Shown here: positions 18,467-25,874 of the stretch, one piece after another
Layout: each line of letters starts with the position of its first letter
How positions within the stretch are numbered: the first letter of the stretch is position 1
Assembly: GCA_016786925.1 (NCBI GenBank)
Contig: JAEUTU010000002.1
Span: 1 to 45,088 of the forward strand
Direction: 5' to 3'
From: Bacteroidia bacterium
GTDB lineage: Bacteria; Bacteroidota; Bacteroidia; 2-12-FULL-35-15
Length of the DNA: 45,088 nt
Translations under genes and position numbers: made by a program
The notes under the pieces: generated by a model
The model's database searches: none
What the model saw: only the letters and a program-made list of their open reading frames with translations
What the model was told of the DNA's origin: nothing

Positions 18467-18952
18467 ATGTTAAACGAACAACAGATATACGACATTCTCT
18501 CAGAAATTCCTGACCCGGAAATTCCTGTGATCACCATCAAAGATCTTGGCATACTTCAACGGGTGGAAATAAAAGATGATACTTGCGAAGTATACATTAC
18601 GCCTACCTACAGCGGATGCCCCGCCATGAAACTCATCGAAGATCAGATACAGGAAGCATTAAAGGGAAAGAATGTCGGCAAAGTAAGTGTAAAATTGGTG
18701 TATTCGCCCACCTGGACCACCGATTGGATAACAGATGAAGCCAAAGAAAAATTAAGAAAATACGGAATTGCACCACCACTCCACTCCACCGTTGACAAAG
18801 GAGTCTTGATAGGAAAAGCTAAAGTTTTAAAATGCCCGCAATGCGGTTCACAAAATACAGAGATGATCTCTCAGTTTGGGTCCACCGCTTGTAAAGCATT
18901 GTACAAATGTTTGGACTGCAAAGAGCCTTTTGATTATTTTAAGTGCATTTAG
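18467..18952 (+). CDS. paaD: PaaD, iron-sulfur maturation factor for the epoxidase reductase
   Basis: A 161-residue protein with an N-terminal MIP18/DUF59 domain (DPEIPVITIKDLGIL, TYSGCPAM with Cys51) and a C-terminal zinc-ribbon-like part with CPQC (Cys123, Cys126), Cys142 and CLDC (Cys148, Cys151). This is the PaaD layout. PaaD is thought to help load the Fe-S cluster of the PaaE reductase; PaaE itself is not found in this window. It has its own promoter candidate overlapping the preceding terminator. Confidence 0.95.
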   Translation: MLNEQQIYDILSEIPDPEIPVITIKDLGILQRVEIKDDTCEVYITPTYSGCPAMKLIEDQIQEALKGKNVGKVSVKLVYSPTWTTDWITDEAKEKLRKYGIAPPLHSTVDKGVLIGKAKVLKCPQCGSQNTEMISQFGSTACKALYKCLDCKEPFDYFKCI

Positions 18953-18970
18953 CACTTGACTTTCTCGACT

Positions 18971-19002
18971 AATTGCCATATTTTTACTCTAAATTGGCAA
19001 TT
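18971..19002. promoter_or_regulatory. Inverted repeat between paaD and the sensor kinase
   Basis: AATTGCCA (18971-18978) and TGGCAATT (18995-19002) are perfect 8-base inverted arms with a 16-base spacer, 18 bases before the kinase ATG. A similar AATTGCC occurs just before the -7 box of paaG. It could be a dimeric operator; it has no T-tract and does not look like a terminator. Confidence 0.35.
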
Positions 19003-19019
19003 ATAACCGACCAGCAACA

Positions 19020-20159
19020 ATGAATTCTTTTTTCGATACCATAGAAGAATTATCTCGCTCACGTAAGATCCGTGATGGGAAGCTGGAAGATGCTATCTAC
19101 GAGATACTAGAGAAGGCTGCACTGGCTATCAATGCTCAACGTGTAAATGCCTGGCTATACAATGCTGATTATTCCCAAATACATTGCATTGGCAATTATG
19201 ATCTGGAAAAACACAAATTAGTTTCTCAGTCCGACCTACCACGAGTAGCAATGCCCAAATACTTTAAGCTTTTTGAATCGGAAAAATTGATCGCTACTCA
19301 TGATGCACTCAATAATCCCAAAACAGCTGAATTATTAGAGATCTACCTAAAACCCAACCATATTGAATCGCTCATGGATATCCCCATGCGTATTGAAGGC
19401 GAGATCATTGGTGTGGTGTGTTTTGAAAACACCAAAGTGCAGCACAAATGGACAGAAGATGAAAAAAAATTCGGATTGGTGATCACACAAATGGTATCAC
19501 TCGCTGTAGAGACGCATGAGCGCTCAAAAGTAAAAATGCAACTGGAACAACTACTCGAAGAGCAACGTGTTCTGCTGCAGGAAGTACATCACCGTGTAAA
19601 AAATAACCTGACCATTGTTTCAAGCTTAGTAAATCTTCAATCGGAAAAAGCAAAAGATAAATTTCACCACGGCCTATTTCAGGAAGTTCGAAGCCGCATT
19701 AACTCAATAGCGACAGTTCATCAGCTATTGTATCAGTCGAAATCCTATTCAAGCGTAAATTTCAAAAAGTATTTACACGAATTACTACAAAATTTATCAG
19801 AAACCTTCTCCAACCAAGCAAAAGGCATAACACTTGTTCCAAAAATAAACGATGTTGAGTTACCTGTTTCCATTGCCATTCCTCTTTCCCTCATCGTCAA
19901 TGAGCTGGTAACCAACTCTTACAAACATGCTTTCAAAGCTACAGGAACCGGAACTATTGAAATTGAACTATCTGAAAATGAAAAAATGGTAGAGTTGATC
20001 GTGAAAGATAGCGGCCCGGGTTTCACACCACAATCAACAAAAAAATCTTCCGTAGGATTGGAAATTCTAGATGCACTTATTGAACAAATAAATGCCACAC
20101 TAGTCTACAACAATACAAATGGCTCTACCTATAAAATTACTTTCAGTAACAGCCTATAA
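19020..20159 (+). CDS. Soluble GAF / HisKA_2 sensor histidine kinase embedded in the paa cluster
   Basis: A 379-residue cytoplasmic protein with no membrane helix. A GAF domain spans about residues 20-165, a coiled coil about 172-190, then an HisKA_2 dimerisation box with the phospho-accepting His in EVHHRVKNNL, and an HATPase_c domain with the N box (NELVTNSYKHA) and G box (DSGPGFT). HisKA_2 kinases in Bacteroidota are often orphans. It lies between paaD (67 bases) and paaG (58 bases), same strand. No response regulator and no PaaX or PaaR gene is nearby, so a role in sensing phenylacetate or CoA intermediates is possible but only inferred from position. Confidence 0.88.
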   Translation: MNSFFDTIEELSRSRKIRDGKLEDAIYEILEKAALAINAQRVNAWLYNADYSQIHCIGNYDLEKHKLVSQSDLPRVAMPKYFKLFESEKLIATHDALNNPKTAELLEIYLKPNHIESLMDIPMRIEGEIIGVVCFENTKVQHKWTEDEKKFGLVITQMVSLAVETHERSKVKMQLEQLLEEQRVLLQEVHHRVKNNLTIVSSLVNLQSEKAKDKFHHGLFQEVRSRINSIATVHQLLYQSKSYSSVNFKKYLHELLQNLSETFSNQAKGITLVPKINDVELPVSIAIPLSLIVNELVTNSYKHAFKATGTGTIEIELSENEKMVELIVKDSGPGFTPQSTKKSSVGLEILDALIEQINATLVYNNTNGSTYKITFSNSL

Positions 20160-20187
20160 ACTACTTTTTTTATCCGCCAATTGCCCT

Positions 20188-20195
20188 TATATTTG
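20188..20195 (+). promoter_or_regulatory. -7 box upstream of paaG
   Basis: TATATTTG, an exact TAnnTTTG match, 22 bases before the ATG at 20218. An upstream in-frame TTG (20197) would fall at the transcription start and is rejected as the initiation codon. The -33 element is only a T-run. Confidence 0.5.
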
Positions 20196-20217
20196 ATTGC
20201 TGAAAAATCAAATAATC

Positions 20218-20994
20218 ATGACATTTATAAAATCTGAACTTGATGGTAGTGTGCTAAAGTTAACACTTAACCGTCCCGATAAATTCAATAGTTTTAACCG
20301 TGAAATGGCTTTGCAGCTGCAAGCTGAATTAGATAAAGCCAATAATGATAAAAATATTCGTGCAGTTTTAATAACAGGCGAAGGAAAAGCCTTTTGTGCC
20401 GGACAGGATCTTTCGGAAGCAATGGATACTAGCGGACCCGGGATTGAACGCATTGTGAGAGAACACTACAACCCTATCATCGAAAAGATACGCAACATTG
20501 AAAAACCAATTGTTTGTGCTGTAAATGGTGTAGCTGCCGGAGCTGGAGCAAATATTGCACTAGCTTGTGATGTGGTTATCGCTGGGACTTCTGTTGCTTT
20601 CATCCAGGCATTTAGTAAAATCGGATTGATCCCCGACAGTGGTGGAACATTCTTTTTGCCAAGATTAATAGGCTTCGGAAAAGCATCAGCACTAATGATG
20701 CTAGGTGACAAAGTAATGGCTACTGATGCTGAAAAAATGGGAATGATCTATAAAGTTGCTGAAGATGCCAATTTACAGACCGATGCATTAAGTATTGCCA
20801 AAACATTGGCCGATATGCCAACCATTGGAATTGGTCTAACAAAGAAACTATTAAACCAAAGCATGACCAATAACCTTTCTCAGCAATTGATCGCAGAGGG
20901 AAATGAACAAGTAAAAGCAGCTAAAAGCTATGACTATAACGAAGGTGTAAATGCCTTTTTAGAAAAACGAAAACCGGTTTTTAAAGGTTGTTAA
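20218..20994 (+). CDS. paaG: 2-(1,2-epoxy-1,2-dihydrophenyl)acetyl-CoA isomerase PaaG
   Basis: A 258-residue enoyl-CoA hydratase/isomerase family protein from the ATG at 20218. The oxyanion hole segments are GKAFCAGQDLSEA and GVAAGAGANIALACD, and QAFSKIGLIPDSGGT holds Asp140, aligned with the catalytic Asp of PaaG. The C-terminal half also reads like PaaG (EGVNAFLEKRKP). It converts the unstable ring epoxide to the oxepin-CoA. PaaF, the related hydratase, would need different acidic residues, so PaaG fits better. Followed by a 164-base gap containing a REP-like element before paaH. Confidence 0.93.
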   Translation: MTFIKSELDGSVLKLTLNRPDKFNSFNREMALQLQAELDKANNDKNIRAVLITGEGKAFCAGQDLSEAMDTSGPGIERIVREHYNPIIEKIRNIEKPIVCAVNGVAAGAGANIALACDVVIAGTSVAFIQAFSKIGLIPDSGGTFFLPRLIGFGKASALMMLGDKVMATDAEKMGMIYKVAEDANLQTDALSIAKTLADMPTIGIGLTKKLLNQSMTNNLSQQLIAEGNEQVKAAKSYDYNEGVNAFLEKRKPVFKGC

Positions 20995-21062
20995 CTATTG
21001 TTGTTGGTTATTCGTTGCTAGAATTTTAGAAATGAACAATGTAAAATAATTAAAATTATAAG

Positions 21063-21103
21063 TGTCAGTTCGAGTGGTGAGGAATGAACCGTATCGAGAA
21101 CTG
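21063..21103. repeat. REP-like palindromic intergenic element
   Basis: The segment begins TGTCAGTTCGAG and ends TATCGAGAACTG; CAGTTC and GAACTG are inverted ends, and TCGAG occurs twice. It is more GC-rich than its surroundings and resembles short interspersed palindromes found in many copies in some Bacteroidota genomes. It lies in the paaG-paaH gap. Confidence 0.5.
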
Positions 21104-21158
21104 TTGATCGTAAAAATTAATACCAGTAAACAAATTCCGTATTATTACTAAATTAAAT

Positions 21159-22346
21159 ATGTCAAACAACCAACAACCAACAACGAAAAACATCATAGGA
21201 GTAATTGGCTCAGGAGCCATGGGAGCAGGCATTGCACAAGTAGCAGCAACGGCAGGACACGAAGTAATTGTTTATGACAATAATCAAGCTGCACTCGATA
21301 AAGCAAAAAGTAATTTAGAGAGTACACTTAAAAAGTTAGTAGAAAAACAAAAATTGACAGAACAAACAGCTTCTGAAATTTTTGCAAGAACCAAATATGC
21401 TTCCAACTTACAGGATTTCAAAAACTGCGGATTGATCATTGAAGCCATCATTGAAAATCTGGATGTAAAACAAAAAGTATTCTCAGAACTAGAAAGCATT
21501 TTTTCTGCTGATTGCATTTTAGCAAGTAATACCTCTTCCCTATCTATTGCATCTATCGCTTCTGCATGCAAAAAATCAAATAGAGTGATCGGCATACACT
21601 TTTTCAATCCTGCACCATTAATGCCATTGGTAGAGATCATTCCTGCTATCACAACGGATGAAGCCATCACTACTGAATCAAAAAAACTAATTGACTCCTG
21701 GGGAAAAGTAACAGTGCTTACAAAAGACACTCCCGGCTTTATCGTAAATCGTGTAGCTCGCTCATACTATGGCGAATCAATTCGCATCTATGAAGAAGGT
21801 ATGGCCGACTTTGCTACCATCGACTGGGCACTAAAAACTTATGGTGGATTCAAAATGGGACCATTTGAATTGATGGATTTTATTGGCAATGACATCAATT
21901 ACAAAGTAACAGAAAGTGTTTGGGAACAGTTCTTTTATGAACCGCGTTTCAAACCAAGTTTAACACAAAAGCGATTATTCGAGGCGAAATTATTCGGCAG
22001 AAAATCAGGAAGAGGATATTACAACTATACTGAAGGCACTACTATTCCTGAACCAAAACAGAATGAAGAGTTAGGAAAATACATTTTCAATAGAGTAATT
22101 GCAATGTTGATCAATGAGGCAGTTGACTCATTGTATTTACAATTAGCAACAAAAGAAGATCTGGATCTGGCTATGACCAAAGGTGTAAACTATCCGAAAG
22201 GTTTATTAAAATGGTCGGATGAGATCGGATTAGCCAACGTATTAAATACATTAGAAGTAATGTATGAGTTATATGGAGAAGACCGTTACCGCCCATGTGT
22301 ATTAATGAAAATGATGGTGAAAGACGGTAAAAGATTTTTTAACTAG
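21159..22346 (+). CDS. paaH: 3-hydroxyadipyl-CoA dehydrogenase PaaH
   Basis: A 395-residue 3-hydroxyacyl-CoA dehydrogenase. The Rossmann motif GSGAMGAGIAQ lies at residues 17-27 and the catalytic His147 is in IGIHFFNPAPLMPLVEII. Two 3HCDH C-terminal helical domains follow. It oxidises 3-hydroxyadipyl-CoA to 3-oxoadipyl-CoA with NAD. The N-terminus has an extra low-complexity stretch (NNQQPTT) encoded by a heptamer repeat, AACAACC, before the NAD fold begins, so the true functional start may lie a little downstream. Nine bases before paaI. Confidence 0.93.
   Translation: MSNNQQPTTKNIIGVIGSGAMGAGIAQVAATAGHEVIVYDNNQAALDKAKSNLESTLKKLVEKQKLTEQTASEIFARTKYASNLQDFKNCGLIIEAIIENLDVKQKVFSELESIFSADCILASNTSSLSIASIASACKKSNRVIGIHFFNPAPLMPLVEIIPAITTDEAITTESKKLIDSWGKVTVLTKDTPGFIVNRVARSYYGESIRIYEEGMADFATIDWALKTYGGFKMGPFELMDFIGNDINYKVTESVWEQFFYEPRFKPSLTQKRLFEAKLFGRKSGRGYYNYTEGTTIPEPKQNEELGKYIFNRVIAMLINEAVDSLYLQLATKEDLDLAMTKGVNYPKGLLKWSDEIGLANVLNTLEVMYELYGEDRYRPCVLMKMMVKDGKRFFN
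21165..21185 (+). repeat. Heptamer tandem repeat AACAACC x3 at the start of paaH
   Basis: AACAACC, AACAACC, AACAACG: three 7-base copies directly after the start codon region, keeping the frame (21 bases). They code for the extra NNQQPTT residues ahead of the NAD-binding fold. Confidence 0.8.
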
Positions 22347-22355
22347 AAAGCAAAA

Positions 22356-22787
22356 ATGGATAACAACACACTTCCGGAAAAGATCGTAGGTAAGATGTAT
22401 GACAACGACTGGTTCAGTCAGTGGTTAGGTATTGAGCGCTTAGAAGTAAAACAAGGCAAATGTGTTTTAAGAATGACCATTCGAAAAGAAATGTTGAATG
22501 GCTTTGCCATTGCACATGGTGGCATCACCTACTCCTTAGCAGATAGCGCTTTAGCTTTTGCGTCCAACTCACACGGCAGAATGAGTGTGTCAGTAGAGAC
22601 AAGTATATCACATACGGAATCATTAAAAGAAGGAGATGTAATTACTGCCATTGCTGACGAAATGAGTCTTTCCAACAAAGTTGGAGTCTATCACATAACT
22701 GTTACCAATCAAAACAATAAAGTTGTTGCCTTATTTAAGGGAACAGTATATAGAACTAGTAAGGAATGGTTTCCTGAAGAAAAGTAA
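22356..22787 (+). CDS. paaI: PaaI hotdog-fold thioesterase
   Basis: A 143-residue protein, the normal length for PaaI, with the HGGITYSLADSALAFASNSHG helix. Asp63 matches the catalytic Asp of E. coli PaaI, and the preceding HGG forms the oxyanion hole. PaaI hydrolyses stalled (hydroxy)phenylacetyl-CoA intermediates to free CoA. Located between paaH and paaJ, as in many paa clusters. Confidence 0.94.
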   Translation: MDNNTLPEKIVGKMYDNDWFSQWLGIERLEVKQGKCVLRMTIRKEMLNGFAIAHGGITYSLADSALAFASNSHGRMSVSVETSISHTESLKEGDVITAIADEMSLSNKVGVYHITVTNQNNKVVALFKGTVYRTSKEWFPEEK

Positions 22788-22805
22788 AAACAGACAATTA
22801 GTAAA

Positions 22806-22819
22806 AATTCGTAATTCGT
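22806..22819 (+). repeat. Heptamer repeat AATTCGT x2 between paaI and paaJ
   Basis: Two perfect 7-base copies six bases before the paaJ ATG. Same repeat period as the units in lysA and paaH, though a different sequence. Confidence 0.6.
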
Positions 22820-22825
22820 AGATAA

Positions 22826-24034
22826 ATGAAAAACGCATATATCATAAATGGAGTTAGAACTCCGATCGGAAATTTTGGTGGAACACTTTCAACTGTTCGT
22901 ACCGATGATTTAGCAGCATTCGTGCTGAAAGAATTAATGAAACGCAATCCATCCATCGACCAAAAAGAAATTGGTGATGTGATCATGGGCTGTGCAAACC
23001 AGGCCGGTGAAGACAACCGCAATGTGGCTCGTATGGCTTTATTATTAGCAGGTATGCCTTATCAAGTACCTGGAGAAACCGTAAACCGTTTGTGTGCATC
23101 TGGTTTGTCGGCAACCATGGCTGCAGCACGCAGTATCATGATAGGCGAAACAGATCTAATGGTAGCCGGTGGAGTAGAAAACATGACACGCGGTCCTTGG
23201 GTGATGTCAAAAGCATCCTCAGCATTTGGTCGCGATCAGCAAATGTTCGACTCCAGCTTTGGATGGCGATTCATCAACCCGAAAATGAAAGAACTTTACG
23301 GAGTAGATGGGATGGGAGAAACCGCAGAAAATTTAGCAGATAGAGATAAGATCAGTCGCGAAGACCAGGACAAATTTGCATTATGGAGTCAGCAAAAAGC
23401 TGCCGCTGCGCAAGCAAAAGGTCGATTTGCAAAAGAGATCGTAGCCGTTGAGATCCCTCAAAAAAAAGGAGATCCGAAGATCTTTGATAAAGATGAATTC
23501 ATGCGTCCGGAAACGAGTATGGAAGGCTTATCCAAATTAAAAGGTGCCTTCAAAAAAGAAGGAGGAACTGTTACTGCAGGCAATGCATCAGGATTAAATG
23601 ATGGTGCTGCCGCTATTTTATTAGCATCAGATGAAGCAGTAAAAAAATATAATTTAAAACCATTAGCAAAAATTATTTCCAGCGGTGTTGCAGGTGTTGA
23701 GCCTCGCATCATGGGAATTGGTCCGGTTGACGCGAGTAACATGGCTCTTAAGCGTGCAGGACTAACCATGAAAGACATTGATATTATTGAACTGAACGAA
23801 GCATTTGCTGCACAATCACTGGCATGTACACGTGCGTGGGGATTAGCAGATAACGACCCTCGTATCAATCCGAATGGTGGAGCCATTGCATTAGGACATC
23901 CATTAGGAATGAGTGGCGCACGTATTCTCAACTCTGCAGCCATTGAATTGCACGAACAAAACAAGCGTTATGCTCTTGTGACAATGTGTATTGGTGTTGG
24001 ACAAGGGTATGCGGTTATTATAGAAAAGTGCTAG
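22826..24034 (+). CDS. paaJ: 3-oxoadipyl-CoA thiolase PaaJ
   Basis: A 402-residue thiolase with all three catalytic residues: Cys90 (NRLCASGLS), His358 (ALGHPLGMSG) and Cys388 (TMCIGVGQG). It cleaves 3-oxoadipyl-CoA to succinyl-CoA and acetyl-CoA and also acts on the dehydroadipyl intermediate. GRDQQMFDSSFGWRFINPKM, typical of the 3-oxoadipyl-CoA thiolase branch, is present. It is separated from paaY by the four-helix-bundle cassette. Confidence 0.95.
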   Translation: MKNAYIINGVRTPIGNFGGTLSTVRTDDLAAFVLKELMKRNPSIDQKEIGDVIMGCANQAGEDNRNVARMALLLAGMPYQVPGETVNRLCASGLSATMAAARSIMIGETDLMVAGGVENMTRGPWVMSKASSAFGRDQQMFDSSFGWRFINPKMKELYGVDGMGETAENLADRDKISREDQDKFALWSQQKAAAAQAKGRFAKEIVAVEIPQKKGDPKIFDKDEFMRPETSMEGLSKLKGAFKKEGGTVTAGNASGLNDGAAAILLASDEAVKKYNLKPLAKIISSGVAGVEPRIMGIGPVDASNMALKRAGLTMKDIDIIELNEAFAAQSLACTRAWGLADNDPRINPNGGAIALGHPLGMSGARILNSAAIELHEQNKRYALVTMCIGVGQGYAVIIEKC

Positions 24035-24061
24035 AATTTAGGATTTGATAATTTAGGATTT
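24035..24061 (+). repeat. Left flanking repeat of the four-helix-bundle cassette
   Basis: AATTTAGGATTT occurs twice (24035-24046 and 24050-24061), starting at the first base after the paaJ stop codon. The right flank carries AAATCC units in the opposite orientation, so the cassette has imperfect inverted ends. Confidence 0.65.
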
Positions 24062-24070
24062 AGAAATTGT

Positions 24071-24430
24071 ATGACGAAAGAACAACTAAAGCAACGTACA
24101 AAAAATTTTGCAATCCAAATATTTAAGTTTGTAGACTCTCTTCCCAAAAGTAAAGGTGTAGATGTTATTACTTATCAAATTCTAAAATCATCATCATCAG
24201 TTGCAGCAAATTACAGAGCTGTTTGTAAAGGAAAAAGTGGTGCTGATTTCTTAAACAAATTGAAAGTAGTTGATGAAGAGGCGGATGAAACAATGTTTTG
24301 GCTTGAATTCATCAAAGAGTTGGAAATAAAATGTGACATACAAGAATTAGACAAATTAATAAAAGAAGCAAACGAATTGGTTTCCATTTTTTCAGCTAGT
24401 ATCAAAACAATGAAATCCAAAAATCCTTAA
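24071..24430 (+). CDS. Four-helix-bundle protein of the S23 / 23S rRNA intervening-sequence family
   Basis: A 119-residue, all-helical protein with the family signature: FVDSLPKSKGVDVITYQILKSS followed by SSVAANYRAVCKGKS, KLKVVDEEADETMFWLE and EANELVSIFSAS. These proteins were first found encoded in intervening sequences of 23S rRNA genes, but in Bacteroidota they occur widely between ordinary genes and have no proven cellular role. Here the gene sits between paaJ and paaY, flanked by short repeats in inverted orientation; its last codons lie inside the right repeat. It looks like an inserted, selfish-type cassette rather than a paa enzyme. Confidence 0.9.
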   Translation: MTKEQLKQRTKNFAIQIFKFVDSLPKSKGVDVITYQILKSSSSVAANYRAVCKGKSGADFLNKLKVVDEEADETMFWLEFIKELEIKCDIQELDKLIKEANELVSIFSASIKTMKSKNP

Positions 24431-24446
24431 ATCCTTAATTCTAAAT
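24413..24446 (+). repeat. Right flanking repeat of the four-helix-bundle cassette
   Basis: AAATCC-AA then AAATCCTT twice (24421-24436) and AATTCTAAAT. The reverse complement reads GGATTT units like the left flank. It overlaps the end of the four-helix-bundle ORF and reaches the paaY start codon. Confidence 0.65.
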
Positions 24447-25041
24447 GATATTCGAATTCAACGGTTACAAACCGGTTATACATGAAAGCGCATTTATTCA
24501 TCCAAATGCGACTGTTACAGGAAATGTGATCATCGGTAAAGATGTGTACATCGGTCCGGGAGCTGCTATCCGTGGCGACTGGGGACAGATCATCATTGAA
24601 GATGGATGCAATGTACAGGAAAATTGCACCATTCATATGTTTCCCGGCACAACAGTTTTATTAAGAGAAGCAGCACATATTGGCCATGGCGCCATTATTC
24701 ATGGTGGAACAATTGGAAAAAATGTGCTTGTAGGAATGAATGCTGTGGTGATGGACGATGTGGTGATCGGTGATAATTGTATTATTGGAGCATTGTGTTT
24801 TGTGCCTGCCAATACTGTTATTCCGGAACGAAAAGTAGTAGTAGGAAATCCTGCAAAAATTGTAAAGGATGTAAGTGATGAAATGATCAGTTGGAAAACA
24901 CAAGGAACAAAATTGTACCAACAACTGCCTGCTGATTGTAAAGCAACATTAAAACCATGTGAGCCACTGAGAGAGATAGAACCCGATCGTCCGAAACAAC
25001 AGGATATTTACAAAACCTGGAAAGAAACAAAAAACAAATAA
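24445..25041 (+). CDS. paaY: PaaY, hexapeptide-repeat thioesterase
   Basis: A 198-residue left-handed beta-helix protein of the gamma-carbonic-anhydrase type. Hexapeptide repeats run from about 18 to 145. Candidate metal His residues are in CTIHMFPG and HIGHGAIIHGG. The C-terminal segment EPLREIEPDRPK is characteristic of PaaY. PaaY removes dead-end CoA thioesters formed when the ring-opening step stalls. Its stop is three bases before the YciI-like gene, so those genes are probably co-transcribed. Confidence 0.93.
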   Translation: MIFEFNGYKPVIHESAFIHPNATVTGNVIIGKDVYIGPGAAIRGDWGQIIIEDGCNVQENCTIHMFPGTTVLLREAAHIGHGAIIHGGTIGKNVLVGMNAVVMDDVVIGDNCIIGALCFVPANTVIPERKVVVGNPAKIVKDVSDEMISWKTQGTKLYQQLPADCKATLKPCEPLREIEPDRPKQQDIYKTWKETKNK

Positions 25042-25044
25042 ACC

Positions 25045-25434
25045 ATGAAGAACATTCTTTTTCTGATACTGTTCCTGCTTAGCGCTTCATTACTTTTTTC
25101 ACAAGAAAAAAACGAATTCGAGAAAAAGTATGAAATGAAAACCTATTATATGGTTTTTCTAAAAAAAGGCCCAAACAGAGATCAAGATTCTGCAACCGTT
25201 GCAAAACTTCAGGAACAACACATTGCTCATCTCACCAAAATGGCAGATGCCGGAAAAATGGATCTGGCAGGGCCATTCATGGATAATGGTGAGATACGTG
25301 GCATTTGTGTTTATAATGTTGCAACAAAAGAAGAAGCAGAAAAATTAGCCAATGAAGATCCAATGGTAAAAGCCGGCAGATTGATCGTAGAGATCCACCC
25401 CTGGTATGCCGCCAAAGATTCTAAACTAAAATAA
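25045..25434 (+). CDS. YciI-like protein with signal peptide
   Basis: A 129-residue protein: signal peptide (about 1-19, ending LLFSQ), then a ferredoxin-like YciI domain with YMVFLKKGPNRD, QEQHIAHLTKMADAGKMDLAGPF and AEKLANEDPMVKAGRL, including the His-Asp pair seen in the family. YciI proteins are usually cytoplasmic with no settled function, so a secreted form is notable. It starts three bases after paaY and ends two bases before the next gene, so it is tied to the paa unit by position. Confidence 0.8.
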   Translation: MKNILFLILFLLSASLLFSQEKNEFEKKYEMKTYYMVFLKKGPNRDQDSATVAKLQEQHIAHLTKMADAGKMDLAGPFMDNGEIRGICVYNVATKEEAEKLANEDPMVKAGRLIVEIHPWYAAKDSKLK

Positions 25435-25436
25435 AA

Positions 25437-25874
25437 ATGAATTTACACCTCCACTTTATACAAGTCAATTCCGAATTCAGTCAAGGCTTTGCCGATGACC
25501 TTCACAATGGAGAAGAATCGGAAGACAATATCAAACATCTATGGGAAGATGAATTAAAAGTTTCGGAACCCGTTAAAGAGTTTAAAATAAAGAATAACAC
25601 CCAATACACATTGGCGGGCTATTTTCCTGATAATACACAATTCAGTTTTGACATCAATGACATGACGGTGATTGATTGCATCACAGAAAAAGGAAATAAA
25701 ATGCAATTTGCAGTTTCTAAAAAATTATTGAAGAAAACCGATAAGCAAGTGGATGAAAAGATGAAAGAAACGCATTTGTATTTCTATTTAAGAGACACTC
25801 ATGCAATCGAAAATCCAATGAATGGCGTGTATATTATCAAAACAGACTTTCCCAAAGAACTAAAAAAGAAATAA
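25437..25874 (+). CDS. Unknown protein downstream of paaY
   Basis: A 145-residue cytoplasmic protein with no signal peptide and no membrane helix. It is rich in Lys, Asp and Glu, with an acidic N-terminal third (DDLHNGEESEDNIKHLWEDE), a middle with beta character and a Lys-rich end. I do not recognise a family. The two ends are coupled: it starts two bases after the YciI-like stop, and its stop overlaps the next start codon by one base (TAATG). Confidence 0.7.
   Translation: MNLHLHFIQVNSEFSQGFADDLHNGEESEDNIKHLWEDELKVSEPVKEFKIKNNTQYTLAGYFPDNTQFSFDINDMTVIDCITEKGNKMQFAVSKKLLKKTDKQVDEKMKETHLYFYLRDTHAIENPMNGVYIIKTDFPKELKKK

Noticed and set aside
24071..24430. Ribosomal or 23S rRNA intervening sequence
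   Set aside because: No rRNA sequence is in the window; only the protein family name refers to rRNA.
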